A DNA stretch of 64,000 nucleotides from Haladaptatus halobius (GCF_020618475.1 NZ_CP085336.1:124001-188000), one strand, 5' to 3'; counted from the stretch's first letter, positions 16,539-25,112 are shown. Notes: generated by a model from the letters alone, not told the origin. Program-made: numbers and translations.

Positions 16539-17789
16539 ATGGCAATGAACCATGTGACCACATTAGAATGCACGCTGTGTGGCGCCACATATGACCCTGA
16601 TCAGGTCATCTATACCTGTCCGGAACACGAGGGGGTCAAGGGAATTTTAGAGGTCAACTACGATTACGACAGTATTCAGGACAACTTCGACGCTCCACTG
16701 GATGGTGACATTCGAAGTCAGTGGAAGTATTCGGCATTTCTCCCCGTTGACGATGACGCTGACATCATTTCTTTGAAGGAGGGCGGAACAGATCACTACA
16801 ACGCGCCACAACTCAGCGAACGACTGGGAGTTGAGACGCGAGTTAAGGACGACGGTCGCAATCCGACTGGCGTATTAAAAGATCGTGCGACGAGTGTAGC
16901 CGTGACAAAGGCGCGACACGCTGGCCGAGACGTCATCACGTGTGCATCAACCGGGAATGCTGCGGCCTCCTTGGCGGGATACGCCGCCCGCGCCGGGATG
17001 GACTGTCGAATATTCGTCCCCGGCAATGCTCCCGAGGAAAAACTCGCTCAGCCACTCGTCTATGGTGCCGACGTGCTCGGCGTTAACGGCAGCTACGACG
17101 AGGCTTATGACCTCAGCCTTGAAGTGACCGAGTCGTACGGCTGGTACAACCGCAACGCGGCCATCAATCCATTTCAGGTTGAGGGCAAGCGAACCGTCGG
17201 CCATGAGCTCGCCGAGCAGACTCAGGACGACGTTCCAGATTGGCTGGTGTTCTCGATGGGCGACGGCTGTACGATTTACGGCGGTTGGAAAGGATTCAGG
17301 GAATTCTATGATCTAGGATATGTTGACGACACGCCGAAAATGCTGGGCGTGCAGGCAGAGGGTGCAAGCGCGATTCACGACGCGTTTCATAGACACGAAA
17401 GTGCTAGTGACGTTGCAGAGACTATCGCCGACAGCATCGCCGTTGGCCGTCCACGAAACACGGTGAAGGCTTGTCGTGCCCTCGAAGAGAGTGGCGGAAC
17501 CTCCGTGCTCGTTTCCGACGAAGAGATTCTGGACGCAGAACGAATCCTTGGGAGCACCGAAGGTATTTACGCTGAACCGGCAGGAGCGGCACCGGTCGCC
17601 GGCGTGCGAGCTGCACTGGCGGACGGCATTATCGAGGAGGACGAAACGGTCCTAGTCGTTGTCACCGGCTATGGGCTGAAAGATACCAAGAGTGCTATGA
17701 AGGCCGGTGATGAGGTACAGCACATTGACGCTGACCTCTTAGAGGTTGAGCGTCTCTATCACGACGAGCTTATCAGACACTCCGACTGA
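16539..17789 (+). CDS. Threonine synthase family PLP enzyme
   Basis: The 416-residue protein has an N-terminal zinc-ribbon-like segment (LECTLCGATYDP and YTCPEHEG), then the fold-type-II PLP core: NPTGVLKDRATS carries the PLP lysine and CASTGNAAASLAGYAA the phosphate-binding loop. VVTGYGLKD is near the C-terminus. Threonine synthase turns O-phosphohomoserine into threonine (established), but relatives are lyases for serine, threonine or diaminopropionate. Because it ends a catabolic block, a degradative lyase role is possible (inference). The start is set by the TATA position. Confidence 0.8.
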   Translation: MAMNHVTTLECTLCGATYDPDQVIYTCPEHEGVKGILEVNYDYDSIQDNFDAPLDGDIRSQWKYSAFLPVDDDADIISLKEGGTDHYNAPQLSERLGVETRVKDDGRNPTGVLKDRATSVAVTKARHAGRDVITCASTGNAAASLAGYAARAGMDCRIFVPGNAPEEKLAQPLVYGADVLGVNGSYDEAYDLSLEVTESYGWYNRNAAINPFQVEGKRTVGHELAEQTQDDVPDWLVFSMGDGCTIYGGWKGFREFYDLGYVDDTPKMLGVQAEGASAIHDAFHRHESASDVAETIADSIAVGRPRNTVKACRALEESGGTSVLVSDEEILDAERILGSTEGIYAEPAGAAPVAGVRAALADGIIEEDETVLVVVTGYGLKDTKSAMKAGDEVQHIDADLLEVERLYHDELIRHSD

Positions 17790-18239
17790 CTGCACGTCAC
17801 AATATACTATTGTGACTTCGAAACTGAGCGATTACTTCGTTGAGCACGTAGGAAGGTATTATAGAATGGTTCTTCTGCCCAAAAATTTCGATCAAGTCTG
17901 GCTAAATCAGCTCAATATCTTCTTCACCACCCCAAGAGTGCCGCTGTAATCGGTGCGCGTTGGTTCGACGCAACCGGCAGTGGGATCAACCCTCTGGATT
18001 CATGCTACTGGAGCACATACCACACACTCGTGGGGAGAGTGTTTTGCCTGTCATCCACACGTCACTCACTTCCCCCACCTTTCCCCCTGGTTTCTCGCGT
18101 GCCTTAGCCAATCGGCGTCGCTCTTCACCAACAATCCTGGTACCACCGCTCGAACATACGCGCAGGTGCTATTCGAGGATTTTTGACGGGCAATTATATT
18201 TACCGGTGTAGAGAATTGTTCGAACAGGAGTAAGATCAA
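17790..18239. other. Intergenic region with a degenerate repeat shared with 36.4 kb
   Basis: No gene is supported here. The 20-mer TGCCGCTGTAATCGGTGCGC (17939-17958) matches 17 of 20 bases with 36419-36438. A TATA-like AATTATATTTA near 18190-18200 and GGAG at about 18228 precede the small membrane protein gene. Confidence 0.4.
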
Positions 18240-18482
18240 ATGACGACGACAGATACTAAAACAGACGAAAAGGCATCAAAAGACTCCGGCCCGTTCACGG
18301 GCGTCCGGAGTTTTCTCACGGCGTGTATGGTTCTCCTCATCGGGGTTGCAGTGGCTCACTGGGCGTTCACGGATAGCAACTTGAGCGGGATTATCTTCGC
18401 GCTTTATATTTCCGTCTTCATCTTAGCGGCAATCGGAGGACTCTGGTTCATTGACGTAATTTTGAGCTATCTTAAAAATTAG
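18240..18482 (+). CDS. Small two-segment membrane protein
   Basis: The 80-residue product has a charged N-terminus of about 25 residues, then two hydrophobic helices (about residues 27-43, containing ACMVLLIGVAVAHWAF, and 50-75, containing IIFALYISVFILAAIGGLW). The family was not recognised. GGAG 11 bases upstream and a TATA-like element further up support expression. It converges with the truncated nickel transporter gene, and no functional link is visible. Confidence 0.6.
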   Translation: MTTTDTKTDEKASKDSGPFTGVRSFLTACMVLLIGVAVAHWAFTDSNLSGIIFALYISVFILAAIGGLWFIDVILSYLKN

Positions 18483-18513
18483 TATCTCATACTAACCAAA
18501 ACTACTGGCTTGA

Positions 18514-19152
18514 TCATGGGGATCTTCTTTCTGGAAACGGCGAAGTGGCGCAGCTAACAACAGTCCAATGTAATTTCGTTGGGCGGTCAGAGATAGCCAG
18601 GTATTCGTGGTGATGTGTATGACCATCGTGGTGGTGTGACGGCTCGTCGAGCTCACGTGTGTAAACAACGTACTTCTGAACTCCATGATCGTGTATGCGA
18701 TCGTCATGGTCGTGATCGTGATCATGAGAATGGTTTGTCTGCGTATTCTCATCGTGAGTGTGAGAGTCATCGCCGTGAGAGTGACTCGTGCCGTGGGAAT
18801 GGCCGCCGTAGTATTCGCGAATCCCGAGGAGGATGAGGAGAACGCCAGCAACGAGGCTTACCGGCCCGCCAATAAAGATCGTCGTCGAGAACAGATCAAG
18901 TGGAATTGGTTCGTTGACTTGTGTGAAGTTGAAATGGGATTTTGCATAGAAGAAGAGAGCAACCATCACGAGACTACTAATGAGGTGGCCAACACCGAGA
19001 ATGAAACTCGCAGCGAAGCCCGCGAACCACTTGTTCGTCTGATCGAGCGCATACGCGGCAGCGACTGGCCACCCGTGACCTAGTTCGATGCCATGAACTG
19101 CTCCGAGTGCAATAGCACCGATCAGCAGCCCAAAGGCATCCGATTGCAACAT
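18514..19152 (-). pseudogene. NicO/RcnA-like nickel-cobalt transporter, truncated after its His-rich loop
   Basis: The frame starts at ATG 19150-19152 and encodes 212 residues. Three hydrophobic segments (GAIALGAVHGIELGHGWPVA, then AGFAASFILGVGHLISSLV and GGPVSLVAGVLLILLG) are followed by a histidine-rich stretch of about 65 residues with runs such as HSHDHDHDHDD and HHHDGHTHHHE. In complete NicO/RcnA-like proteins a second bundle of three membrane helices follows such a loop (family knowledge). Here the protein ends about 28 residues after the loop, and the downstream bases do not encode the missing half in any frame. It is divergent from nikR. It may be a decayed gene or a shortened metal-buffering membrane protein. 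Confidence 0.65.
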
Positions 19153-19189
19153 CCGTGAAGAACACAGGGAATCCCAACAGTTAGGGGTT

Positions 19190-19220
19190 GTTATGACTGA
19201 ACTTGGACGGGCGTAATAAC
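19190..19220. promoter_or_regulatory. Candidate NikR operator (inverted repeat)
   Basis: GTTATGAC (19190-19197), 15 bases, then GTAATAAC (19213-19220) form an inverted repeat matching at 7 of 8 positions. It lies between the divergent nickel transporter and nikR starts. The layout resembles the long-spaced dyad bound by bacterial NikR (GTATGA, 16 bases, TCATAC; established for E. coli). Binding here is inference. Confidence 0.55.
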
Positions 19221-19253
19221 GGGGTCTAAGTATCGCTCGCAACAAGAACGCGT

Positions 19254-19646
19254 ATGCGAACTAGCCTCAACGTCCCGCAGGAAGTCTTGGACTCGTTCGA
19301 TGCGACGTGGGAAGCAGAAGGAATGGAATCGCGCTCCCGAGCCGTTCGCGAAGCGATGCAGGAATACATCGAGCGCCATACACAGTTCGAAGATATCGAG
19401 GGAAATGCCATCGCAGTGGTTGCATTCGACTACGAACACACCCTCGTTATTGGTGAACTCCATACGGTTCAGCACGAATTTGAGGATGTGATCGGAACAA
19501 TGCAACATATGCATCACGGCGATTGGTGTTTAGAGACGATTTTCTGTACCGGGCCAGCAGACCGCATTCGTGAGTTGGTGTATCAACTCCGGGATTTCGA
19601 TGCCGTTGGTCGTGTGAACGTCATGTTTCTCCAGCCCGTCGCCTGA
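19254..19646 (+). CDS. nikR: Nickel-responsive regulator NikR
   Basis: The 130-residue protein has an N-terminal ribbon-helix-helix DNA-binding domain (MRTSLNVPQEVLDSFDATWE, residues 1-45) and a C-terminal ACT-like nickel-binding domain. H74, H85, H87 and C92 (TVQHEF and QHMHHGDWCLE) correspond to the E. coli nickel ligands H76, H87, H89 and C95, with one residue fewer in the last loop. NikR represses nickel uptake genes when nickel is plentiful. The divergent transporter remnant and the dyad between the genes fit self-contained local control. Confidence 0.92.
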   Translation: MRTSLNVPQEVLDSFDATWEAEGMESRSRAVREAMQEYIERHTQFEDIEGNAIAVVAFDYEHTLVIGELHTVQHEFEDVIGTMQHMHHGDWCLETIFCTGPADRIRELVYQLRDFDAVGRVNVMFLQPVA

Positions 19647-19751
19647 CTCGGAGCTGGTGGCGTAGTCCGTCAGGACTAAACTCGGACACAGTGGTATTTT
19701 CACCCCTGATTCAAAGAAATAACCCCAGCCATAGGATTACAACCCTACAGT

Positions 19752-19880
19752 ATGGACGCTACTTCTACCTTCGACGCTAGTCTGCAGACCACTCTATGTA
19801 ATAACTGCGTCAAACTTGAGGAGGAGATACTTGACTATGACGTCGCTGAATCAGTCAGCAACGGTAACAACTGCGCCTAG
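19752..19880 (+). CDS. Possible 42-residue CxxC protein
   Basis: ATG 19752 opens a 42-codon frame ending at TAG 19878-19880. It encodes a LCNNCVKLEEEILDYDV segment (CxxC) and a final Cys. No homologue was recognised, there is no clear TATA or Shine-Dalgarno sequence, and the frame may be chance. The rest of the 325-base gap between nikR and the SHOCT gene shows only the TATA box at 19898-19908. Confidence 0.25.
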   Translation: MDATSTFDASLQTTLCNNCVKLEEEILDYDVAESVSNGNNCA

Positions 19881-19897
19881 GCCGAGGGTTACGAGAG

Positions 19898-19932
19898 TAT
19901 ATAAATATCCCCAGTATAGTGGGAGTCAGCTC
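19898..19932 (+). promoter_or_regulatory. TATA box and leader motif of the SHOCT gene
   Basis: TATATAAATAT (19898-19908) predicts a start of transcription near 19927. TGGGAGTCAGCTC (19920-19932) overlaps that point, about 40 bases before the ATG. Nearly the same 13-mer, TGGGAGTCATCTC, lies the same distance before the merB-like start (20689-20701). Confidence 0.5.
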
Positions 19933-19971
19933 AATCACTTTCAATCACGTAGTCTCCCGCAGTGAACTCGC

Positions 19972-20400
19972 ATGGAAACCCTCCGTATGCCGTCGCACCG
20001 GCTTAAGAACAACATCACAGATGTCACCTCACTGCTCGTAACACTCGTGTGGATGCTGGCATTGTTCACTGGACAAGACTGGTGGCTTGCAGCACTCCTC
20101 GTCGGCTACGTGGCAATTGTTCCACTTGTTGCGTTACTCTCCGGTGACGAATCTGACCGAGAAACGTGGCGGAATACCTGCTCTAGCTGGTGCACGGGAA
20201 TGCTATCGAACAGATCCTCCGAGATGGTACCCACTGAGGTCGAAGAGAGCGAAGAAACGCCGCTCGAAACACTCCAGCAGCGCTATGCCCGTGGCGAACT
20301 GACGGACGAGCAATTCGAACGGAAGCTCGACCAATTGCTAGAGACGGAAATCCTTGAAGACGTAGCAGATCGCGAACGCATCCGTGAACGAGCCACGTAA
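19972..20400 (+). CDS. SHOCT-domain membrane protein
   Basis: The 142-residue product has two hydrophobic helices (about residues 20-55, VTSLLVTLVWMLALFTG and AALLVGYVAIVPLVALL) and a C-terminal SHOCT motif (LETLQQRYARGELTDEQFER). SHOCT is a short oligomerisation module found at the ends of many unrelated proteins. Its role here is unknown. A second ATG at 19987 (MPSHRLK) is an alternative start. Confidence 0.7.
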   Translation: METLRMPSHRLKNNITDVTSLLVTLVWMLALFTGQDWWLAALLVGYVAIVPLVALLSGDESDRETWRNTCSSWCTGMLSNRSSEMVPTEVEESEETPLETLQQRYARGELTDEQFERKLDQLLETEILEDVADRERIRERAT

Positions 20401-20476
20401 ACACGGATTTACAGTATCTATCTGGGTTTGGGTTTCTACTCATCGATGATACTAGCGTCGTTCTTCCTTGTTGGTA

Positions 20477-20507
20477 AAGTGCCTCGGGGTTAAGTCCCGA
20501 GGCACTT
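20477..20507. repeat. 12-bp perfect hairpin
   Basis: AAGTGCCTCGGG (20477-20488) and CCCGAGGCACTT (20496-20507) are perfect inverted arms with a 7-base loop. The hairpin stands 77 bases after the SHOCT gene in a 340-base gap with no gene. It could be a terminator or the end of a lost IS200/IS605-type element; no T-tract follows directly. Confidence 0.6.
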
Positions 20508-20675
20508 GGTCTGCTTTATCTGTAGAATTACGTTTCACCCTCTAATCTCGTTTTTACTTACCCTCTATCGCTCTGCACTCACAACTACCGTGCTAGTTAT
20601 CACACACTACTAATGTTTTTCACAGGAATATCCTGATACGGAGAACAGATAAACCCTGTAAGTGACCACTTAAAC

Positions 20676-20701
20676 ACTCCCACGTAGATGGGAGTCATCT
20701 C
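20676..20701 (+). promoter_or_regulatory. Dyad and shared leader motif before the merB-like gene
   Basis: ACTCCCA (20676-20682), 6 bases, TGGGAGT (20689-20695) is a perfect 7-bp inverted repeat. It overlaps TGGGAGTCATCTC (20689-20701), which also precedes the SHOCT gene. GAGGTGG at 20729-20735 is a good Shine-Dalgarno for ATG 20744. Confidence 0.45.
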
Positions 20702-20743
20702 CTCGAGGCTGGCGGACCAATGATATATGAGGTGGTCTACCAC

Positions 20744-21343
20744 ATGGCGACGCACGCAACCGACACGGAATACCGAGGAGCCGACATCCTACCAGCGCTT
20801 AGTGAACAACTCAAACTCATCTTCAGCCTCGATGATGCACCAGCGACGTTGGACGAGTGGGTTGAGATGACCGTCATGCTGCTCCGTGAGGATGATATTA
20901 CTGTCGACCTCGATGCGCTCTGCACCGATGACTCATCGTGGAACACAGCACGTATCGGTGAAACTACTCACCACTTCCACTGCGTTCTTGACGCGATCGT
21001 TGTTCCCTTCCTGGTGGATGAGCTCGATGAGATTGCGATTCGCGCGACGAGTCCGTTGACGGGAAGCATCGTCGAGCTACAGGTGACTCACGATGAAATG
21101 ATCAGCACTCCAGAGGAGGCGGTGGTGTCTATTGGTGTGGCAACAGACACCACCGAGCCGGATGCAGATGCACTCATCTCTGAAATTGCTTATGAACGAT
21201 TCTGTCCCTACACGAATGCATTCCCATCTCGGACTGAGTATGAACAATGGGCCGAGGAGACGGATGCCGAAACCATGGCAATCTCAACCGACGAGGCATA
21301 CGAGCTAGCTCGTGCACTTGACCGGGCGGTTCACGACGAGTGA
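20744..21343 (+). CDS. merB: MerB-like organomercurial lyase
   Basis: The 199-residue product matches alkylmercury lyase, which cleaves carbon-mercury bonds and hands Hg(II) to MerA. The key residues are all visible: FHCVLDAIVVPFL contains the Cys and Asp pair corresponding to E. coli MerB C96 and D99, and RFCPYTNAFPSR contains the second active-site Cys (C159). Flanking text such as ATSPLTGSIVELQVT follows the MerB pattern. I prefer ATG 20744 because GAGGTGG precedes it by 8 bases; an ATG at 20720 is possible. A mercury operon starts 7 kb downstream. Confidence 0.82.
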   Translation: MATHATDTEYRGADILPALSEQLKLIFSLDDAPATLDEWVEMTVMLLREDDITVDLDALCTDDSSWNTARIGETTHHFHCVLDAIVVPFLVDELDEIAIRATSPLTGSIVELQVTHDEMISTPEEAVVSIGVATDTTEPDADALISEIAYERFCPYTNAFPSRTEYEQWAEETDAETMAISTDEAYELARALDRAVHDE

Positions 21344-21433
21344 AAGCTAACACTCCCGCATCGTCCGAGATTCCCTGATCTCAGCGTCAATTTTCAGTCG
21401 GTGTATTCAGGATATCCATCGGCACGAACCTCG

Positions 21434-22075
21434 TTAGTTGGAACCGAGCATCTGCGTCAGTAGATTGCGCTCGGCGCGTTGCAGATGCTCCGAAACGGTC
21501 GATGAATCGAGTTCCAGTTCAGCCGCAATGTCTGCAATCGAAATACGGCGCGGTACGTCGAAATACCCCATCCGGAATGCAGTGCGGACGACGTGGCGTT
21601 GGCGAGTAGTCAAGGAGTCTAACAGCGACTCAGGGCCGCGATAGTCAGAGACTTTCTGTAGCAAGACGTGGAAACCTGCTTCATTGTATTCCTCTAGAAG
21701 GCGATTGAGCGCCTTCTGATCGCCGATGAGTGAGATATCGAGTCCGTCCTTGGTGATTCGTATTCCTCGGTTTGCAATCCCTAATTCGTGTTGAGGGCGC
21801 AGCGTCTTAGGGAGGCCGGGCATCGTGAGTTTGAGTAGATAGACGATGCCTGCATCTAGCTGGTCGACGCGTTCCCACCACTCGACGTAGTCAAGCGCGG
21901 ACAATTGCTCCTCCTGGAATGGGTGCTCGACTTGGACGGCTAGAATGCCGCCCGGGCCAGTGCAGACAAGTTCTGTAATCCCTCTGAGTCCTGCCTCACC
22001 GCACAGCGAGACGAACTCTTCGAGTCCGAGAGCCCTGAATTCCGACATTGGGATCCGAACAACGGCTTCGCGCAT
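21434..22075 (-). CDS. Bacterio-opsin-activator-type HTH regulator
   Basis: This 213-residue regulator has a C-terminal HTH_10 domain (LTTRQRHVVRTAFRMGYF, then IADIAAELELDSSTVSEHLQ). The N-terminal ~150 residues form a sensory region of the Bat-like type with no clear ligand motif. The start is ATG 22073-22075 (MREAVVRIPMSEFRALG). It is divergent from the FAD oxidoreductase and lies downstream of merB in the opposite orientation. Regulation of the neighbouring oxidoreductase is plausible but only inferred. Confidence 0.82.
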   Translation of the reverse strand: MREAVVRIPMSEFRALGLEEFVSLCGEAGLRGITELVCTGPGGILAVQVEHPFQEEQLSALDYVEWWERVDQLDAGIVYLLKLTMPGLPKTLRPQHELGIANRGIRITKDGLDISLIGDQKALNRLLEEYNEAGFHVLLQKVSDYRGPESLLDSLTTRQRHVVRTAFRMGYFDVPRRISIADIAAELELDSSTVSEHLQRAERNLLTQMLGSN

Positions 22076-22244
22076 TCCATGCAATAACTCGAGTGGAATG
22101 TGTATAGCTGTTGCGCGGCTGATTCGACTACTAGTGAGTTTACAGGGTCGAGCAAGTTGTGAACCAGTGATTTTGCTCCCCCAACAACGCTCATACTATA
22201 GCTTAATGAGTAGGGAGAACGTGTTTGCTGGATAGCGACCGACG

Positions 22245-23528
22245 ATGGCAACAACCGATGCAGATCGTGAGTCTTCGATTGAGTGTGATGTGGTCGTCGT
22301 CGGAGCAGGGCCGGCCGGCTGTGTGCTAAGCTATCTCCTTGCTCGCAGCGGCGTCGATACTGTGTTGCTGGAGCGCCACAGTGACTTACACCGCGAGTTT
22401 CGAGGGTTCTTCTGGCAACCGCTTGTCGGCCGACTCTTCGATGAGATGGGCATCCTCGAGGATGTCCTCGCGCTGCCCCACGAGAAGATACTGAATCCAC
22501 ACGTCGTCATCTATGGCCGTGAGTACGAGATGTTTGACTTTCGGGAGATGCCAGGGCCGCACAACTATGGGCTCCTGATGGAGCAACCACCGCTTCTCCA
22601 GTTGTTTCTCGAACAGGCGAACAACTATCCGACGTTCGAGTATCGCGACCAAACACCAGCAAAGGACTTGATCACCCATGATGGAGAAGTCGTCGGTGTA
22701 CGTGCAACAGATCGTGGGTCGGGCACTGATCTCACCATTGAGAGTCGACTCGTCGTGGGTGCTGATGGTCGGTATTCGACGATTCGGAAGAGCGCCGATA
22801 TCGATCCAGGCATGTTCACGTCGCGTCTCGAATTACTATGGTTCAAGCTTCCAAAAGCGGTCATTAACGAGGCTTCACAAGTGCGGTTTGGTGCCGGTGG
22901 GCAGCTTTTCTACTTTGGATTGGGTGAGAACGAGGCACAACTCGGTTGGGGGATCAAGAAAGGCAGTTATCCCGCACTCCGCAAGCGCGGTATCACGCAC
23001 TTTCATGAGCAACTCATCAAGACTGACCCGAATCTCGCTGGCGCGCTTCCCGAGCATCTCCCTGATTTCGAAGACTGTTCGCTCTTGCATATCGAACCGG
23101 GGTTGAGCGAGGAGTGGGCACGTGACGGACTTCTCCTCATAGGTGATGCAGCACACGTTGCAAGTCCCGTCGGCGCGCAGGGCAATAGTCTCGCCATCCA
23201 AGACGCAGTCGTTGCTCACCCGATCATCATGACCACACTATCGCAGACAGACGGCCCACTGCCGGCACAAGCACTCCAACAGGTTGAGGATGTGCGCAAG
23301 CCAGCCGTTGAAGGTGTCATCCGGTTCCAGCGTCGTGCTGAACGCGGATTTACCGCTCTGGTACTCTTCGGTGATCGTGTGCCGGATTCACTCAAGCGAC
23401 TCTTTTTGCAGACGTTGTTCACTATCGTGTCGCGAACACCACTAACACGTCGTGTGCGGGATCGGATGGCAGGAGGACAACGCGATGTGCAGGTCGCTAC
23501 CTCCTATTTCATCGACGCTGGAAGGTGA
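22245..23528 (+). CDS. FAD-dependent monooxygenase/oxidoreductase (UbiH-like)
   Basis: The 427-residue flavoprotein has the N-terminal dinucleotide motif VVVVGAGPAGCVLSYLLARS followed by the acidic end of the fold in LLERHSD. The second FAD motif is LLLIGDAAHVASPVGAQGNS. These mark group A aromatic or isoprenoid ring hydroxylases. The substrate is unknown. It has a TATA-like ACTATAGCTTAA about 40-50 bases upstream and sits between the merB-like gene and the disulfide reductase, but nothing in it is mercury-specific. Confidence 0.8.
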   Translation: MATTDADRESSIECDVVVVGAGPAGCVLSYLLARSGVDTVLLERHSDLHREFRGFFWQPLVGRLFDEMGILEDVLALPHEKILNPHVVIYGREYEMFDFREMPGPHNYGLLMEQPPLLQLFLEQANNYPTFEYRDQTPAKDLITHDGEVVGVRATDRGSGTDLTIESRLVVGADGRYSTIRKSADIDPGMFTSRLELLWFKLPKAVINEASQVRFGAGGQLFYFGLGENEAQLGWGIKKGSYPALRKRGITHFHEQLIKTDPNLAGALPEHLPDFEDCSLLHIEPGLSEEWARDGLLLIGDAAHVASPVGAQGNSLAIQDAVVAHPIIMTTLSQTDGPLPAQALQQVEDVRKPAVEGVIRFQRRAERGFTALVLFGDRVPDSLKRLFLQTLFTIVSRTPLTRRVRDRMAGGQRDVQVATSYFIDAGR

Positions 23529-23623
23529 CCTAAGTCCCATTCATCGTTTGTTAGGTGGCCGTTGACGAACAATTTTGTTTGTGACTTCCGTGGTAGATCG
23601 GTATGACATGTAATGGAAAATCT

Positions 23624-25009
23624 TTACGACGGCTTGTGTACGCCGCCAGCAGCTGAGTTGATAACCTCCGGTAGCGTCGGGTGAATGTGAATCATGTCTG
23701 CAATATCTTCAGCCGATCCGCCGAGTTTCATTGCAATGACGATCTCGTGAATTAGGTCGGCACCCTGCTCACCGACGATATGACCGCCGAGGATATCACC
23801 GGTGTCTGCGTCAGAAACGATTTTGACGAAGCCCTCGGTCTCACCGAGCGCTTTCGGTTTCCCCTGGTCAGCATAGTCCGATTGACCAACCGCGATTTCA
23901 TATCCCTGCTCTTTCGCTTGTTCTTCGGTCAGCCCGACGCGGCCAACCTGCGGGTCGGTGAAGACGGCGTGGGGGACAATTCGGTCGTGAGCTTCGATCG
24001 TCTTGTCCTTGATCAGGTGTCGATAGAGGAGGTCTGCGTCGTTCCGTGCAGAGTGCGTGAACATCGGTCCACCGACGACGTCACCGAGCGCCCAAACAGG
24101 ATCCGCCGTGGTCTGGAACTGTTCATCGATTTCGATAAAGCCTTTCTCGTCGGTTTCGATGCCCGCCTTCTCAAGGCCAATAGTATCACTATTGGGTTGG
24201 CGGCCAGCCGCGATGAGCACATGTGAGGCATCGACAGTTACCGTCTCCCCGTCTTCAGTTGCAGAAACCTTGATATCTGACTCGGTGGATTCGAGTTGGT
24301 CGACGCTTGCATTCGTTCGCACGTCGATCCCTTCGGACTCGAACACTTCCTGTATCTCGGTGCCTACGTCGGAATCTTCCTGTGGGAGCAGGCGATCACC
24401 TCGTTGGAACATCGTCACCTCTGTGCCGAATCGTTCGTACATCTGGGCGTACTCACAGCCGACGTATCCACCGCCGACGACTGCAAGATGGCGCGGGACT
24501 TCCGTGAGCTCGATTGCACTCGTACTGTCTAGGGTTGATACTTCATCGAGTCCTTCGATTGGCGGTTTTGCTGGTCGAGCGCCAGTGTTCACTACGATCT
24601 TGTCCGCGGTGAGCACGCGGTCATTGACTGTGATTTCGGTCGGCGATTCGAAGCGACCGCGTCCCTCGATGAGGTCGAGATTTTCCGTGTTCTCAACATT
24701 GGTGTAGGCACCCTCGCGGATACTTTCGAGAATACGCTGCTTCCGTTCGACGACGGCCTCCATGTCGGTATAGGCTTCTCCTTCACGATTGATCCCGAAC
24801 ACCTCCGCGCGGTCGACGAGGTTTGCGACTTCCGCGCTCCGGATCATCGTCTTCGTCGGGATGCACCCGCGATTCAGGCATGTCCCGCCGAGATAGCTAT
24901 CTTCGATTAGCGCCGTTTTCAGCCCTTTTCGTGCGCCTTTGATGCTCACTGGCAGTCCGGCCATGCCTCCGCCGAGAACGATGAGGTCGTAGGTGTCGGT
25001 GGTACTCAT
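23624..25009 (-). CDS. Class I pyridine-nucleotide-disulfide oxidoreductase (Lpd/MerA-like)
   Basis: The 461-residue flavoprotein has FAD-binding DLIVLGGGMAGLPVSIKG, the redox disulfide GGTCLNRGCIPTK, an NAD(P) motif VVGGGYVGCEYAQMYERFG and the second FAD motif VWALGDVVGG. The C-terminal active-site base is present as HIHPTLPEVINSA, so it can reduce a disulfide partner like dihydrolipoamide dehydrogenase. It lacks the C-terminal CysCys of MerA. It is the last gene of a minus-strand run after merA, tlpA-like and ccdA, so it may recycle a thiol used in mercury detoxification (inference). Confidence 0.85.
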   Translation of the reverse strand: MSTTDTYDLIVLGGGMAGLPVSIKGARKGLKTALIEDSYLGGTCLNRGCIPTKTMIRSAEVANLVDRAEVFGINREGEAYTDMEAVVERKQRILESIREGAYTNVENTENLDLIEGRGRFESPTEITVNDRVLTADKIVVNTGARPAKPPIEGLDEVSTLDSTSAIELTEVPRHLAVVGGGYVGCEYAQMYERFGTEVTMFQRGDRLLPQEDSDVGTEIQEVFESEGIDVRTNASVDQLESTESDIKVSATEDGETVTVDASHVLIAAGRQPNSDTIGLEKAGIETDEKGFIEIDEQFQTTADPVWALGDVVGGPMFTHSARNDADLLYRHLIKDKTIEAHDRIVPHAVFTDPQVGRVGLTEEQAKEQGYEIAVGQSDYADQGKPKALGETEGFVKIVSDADTGDILGGHIVGEQGADLIHEIVIAMKLGGSAEDIADMIHIHPTLPEVINSAAGGVHKPS

Positions 25010-25112
25010 TCTAATACTTGTTTGTACATCGAATCATAAAGAGTCACCGGCAAAGGTTCCAAGAGGGCATCCTCAAGAGTTGAGGTGAGCCAACCTGTAT
25101 GGTCGAGGCAAT

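Noticed and set aside
17953-18211. Two overlapping short plus-strand frames before the small membrane protein
   Set aside because: Low-acidity, Trp/His-rich text with no family features and no promoter.
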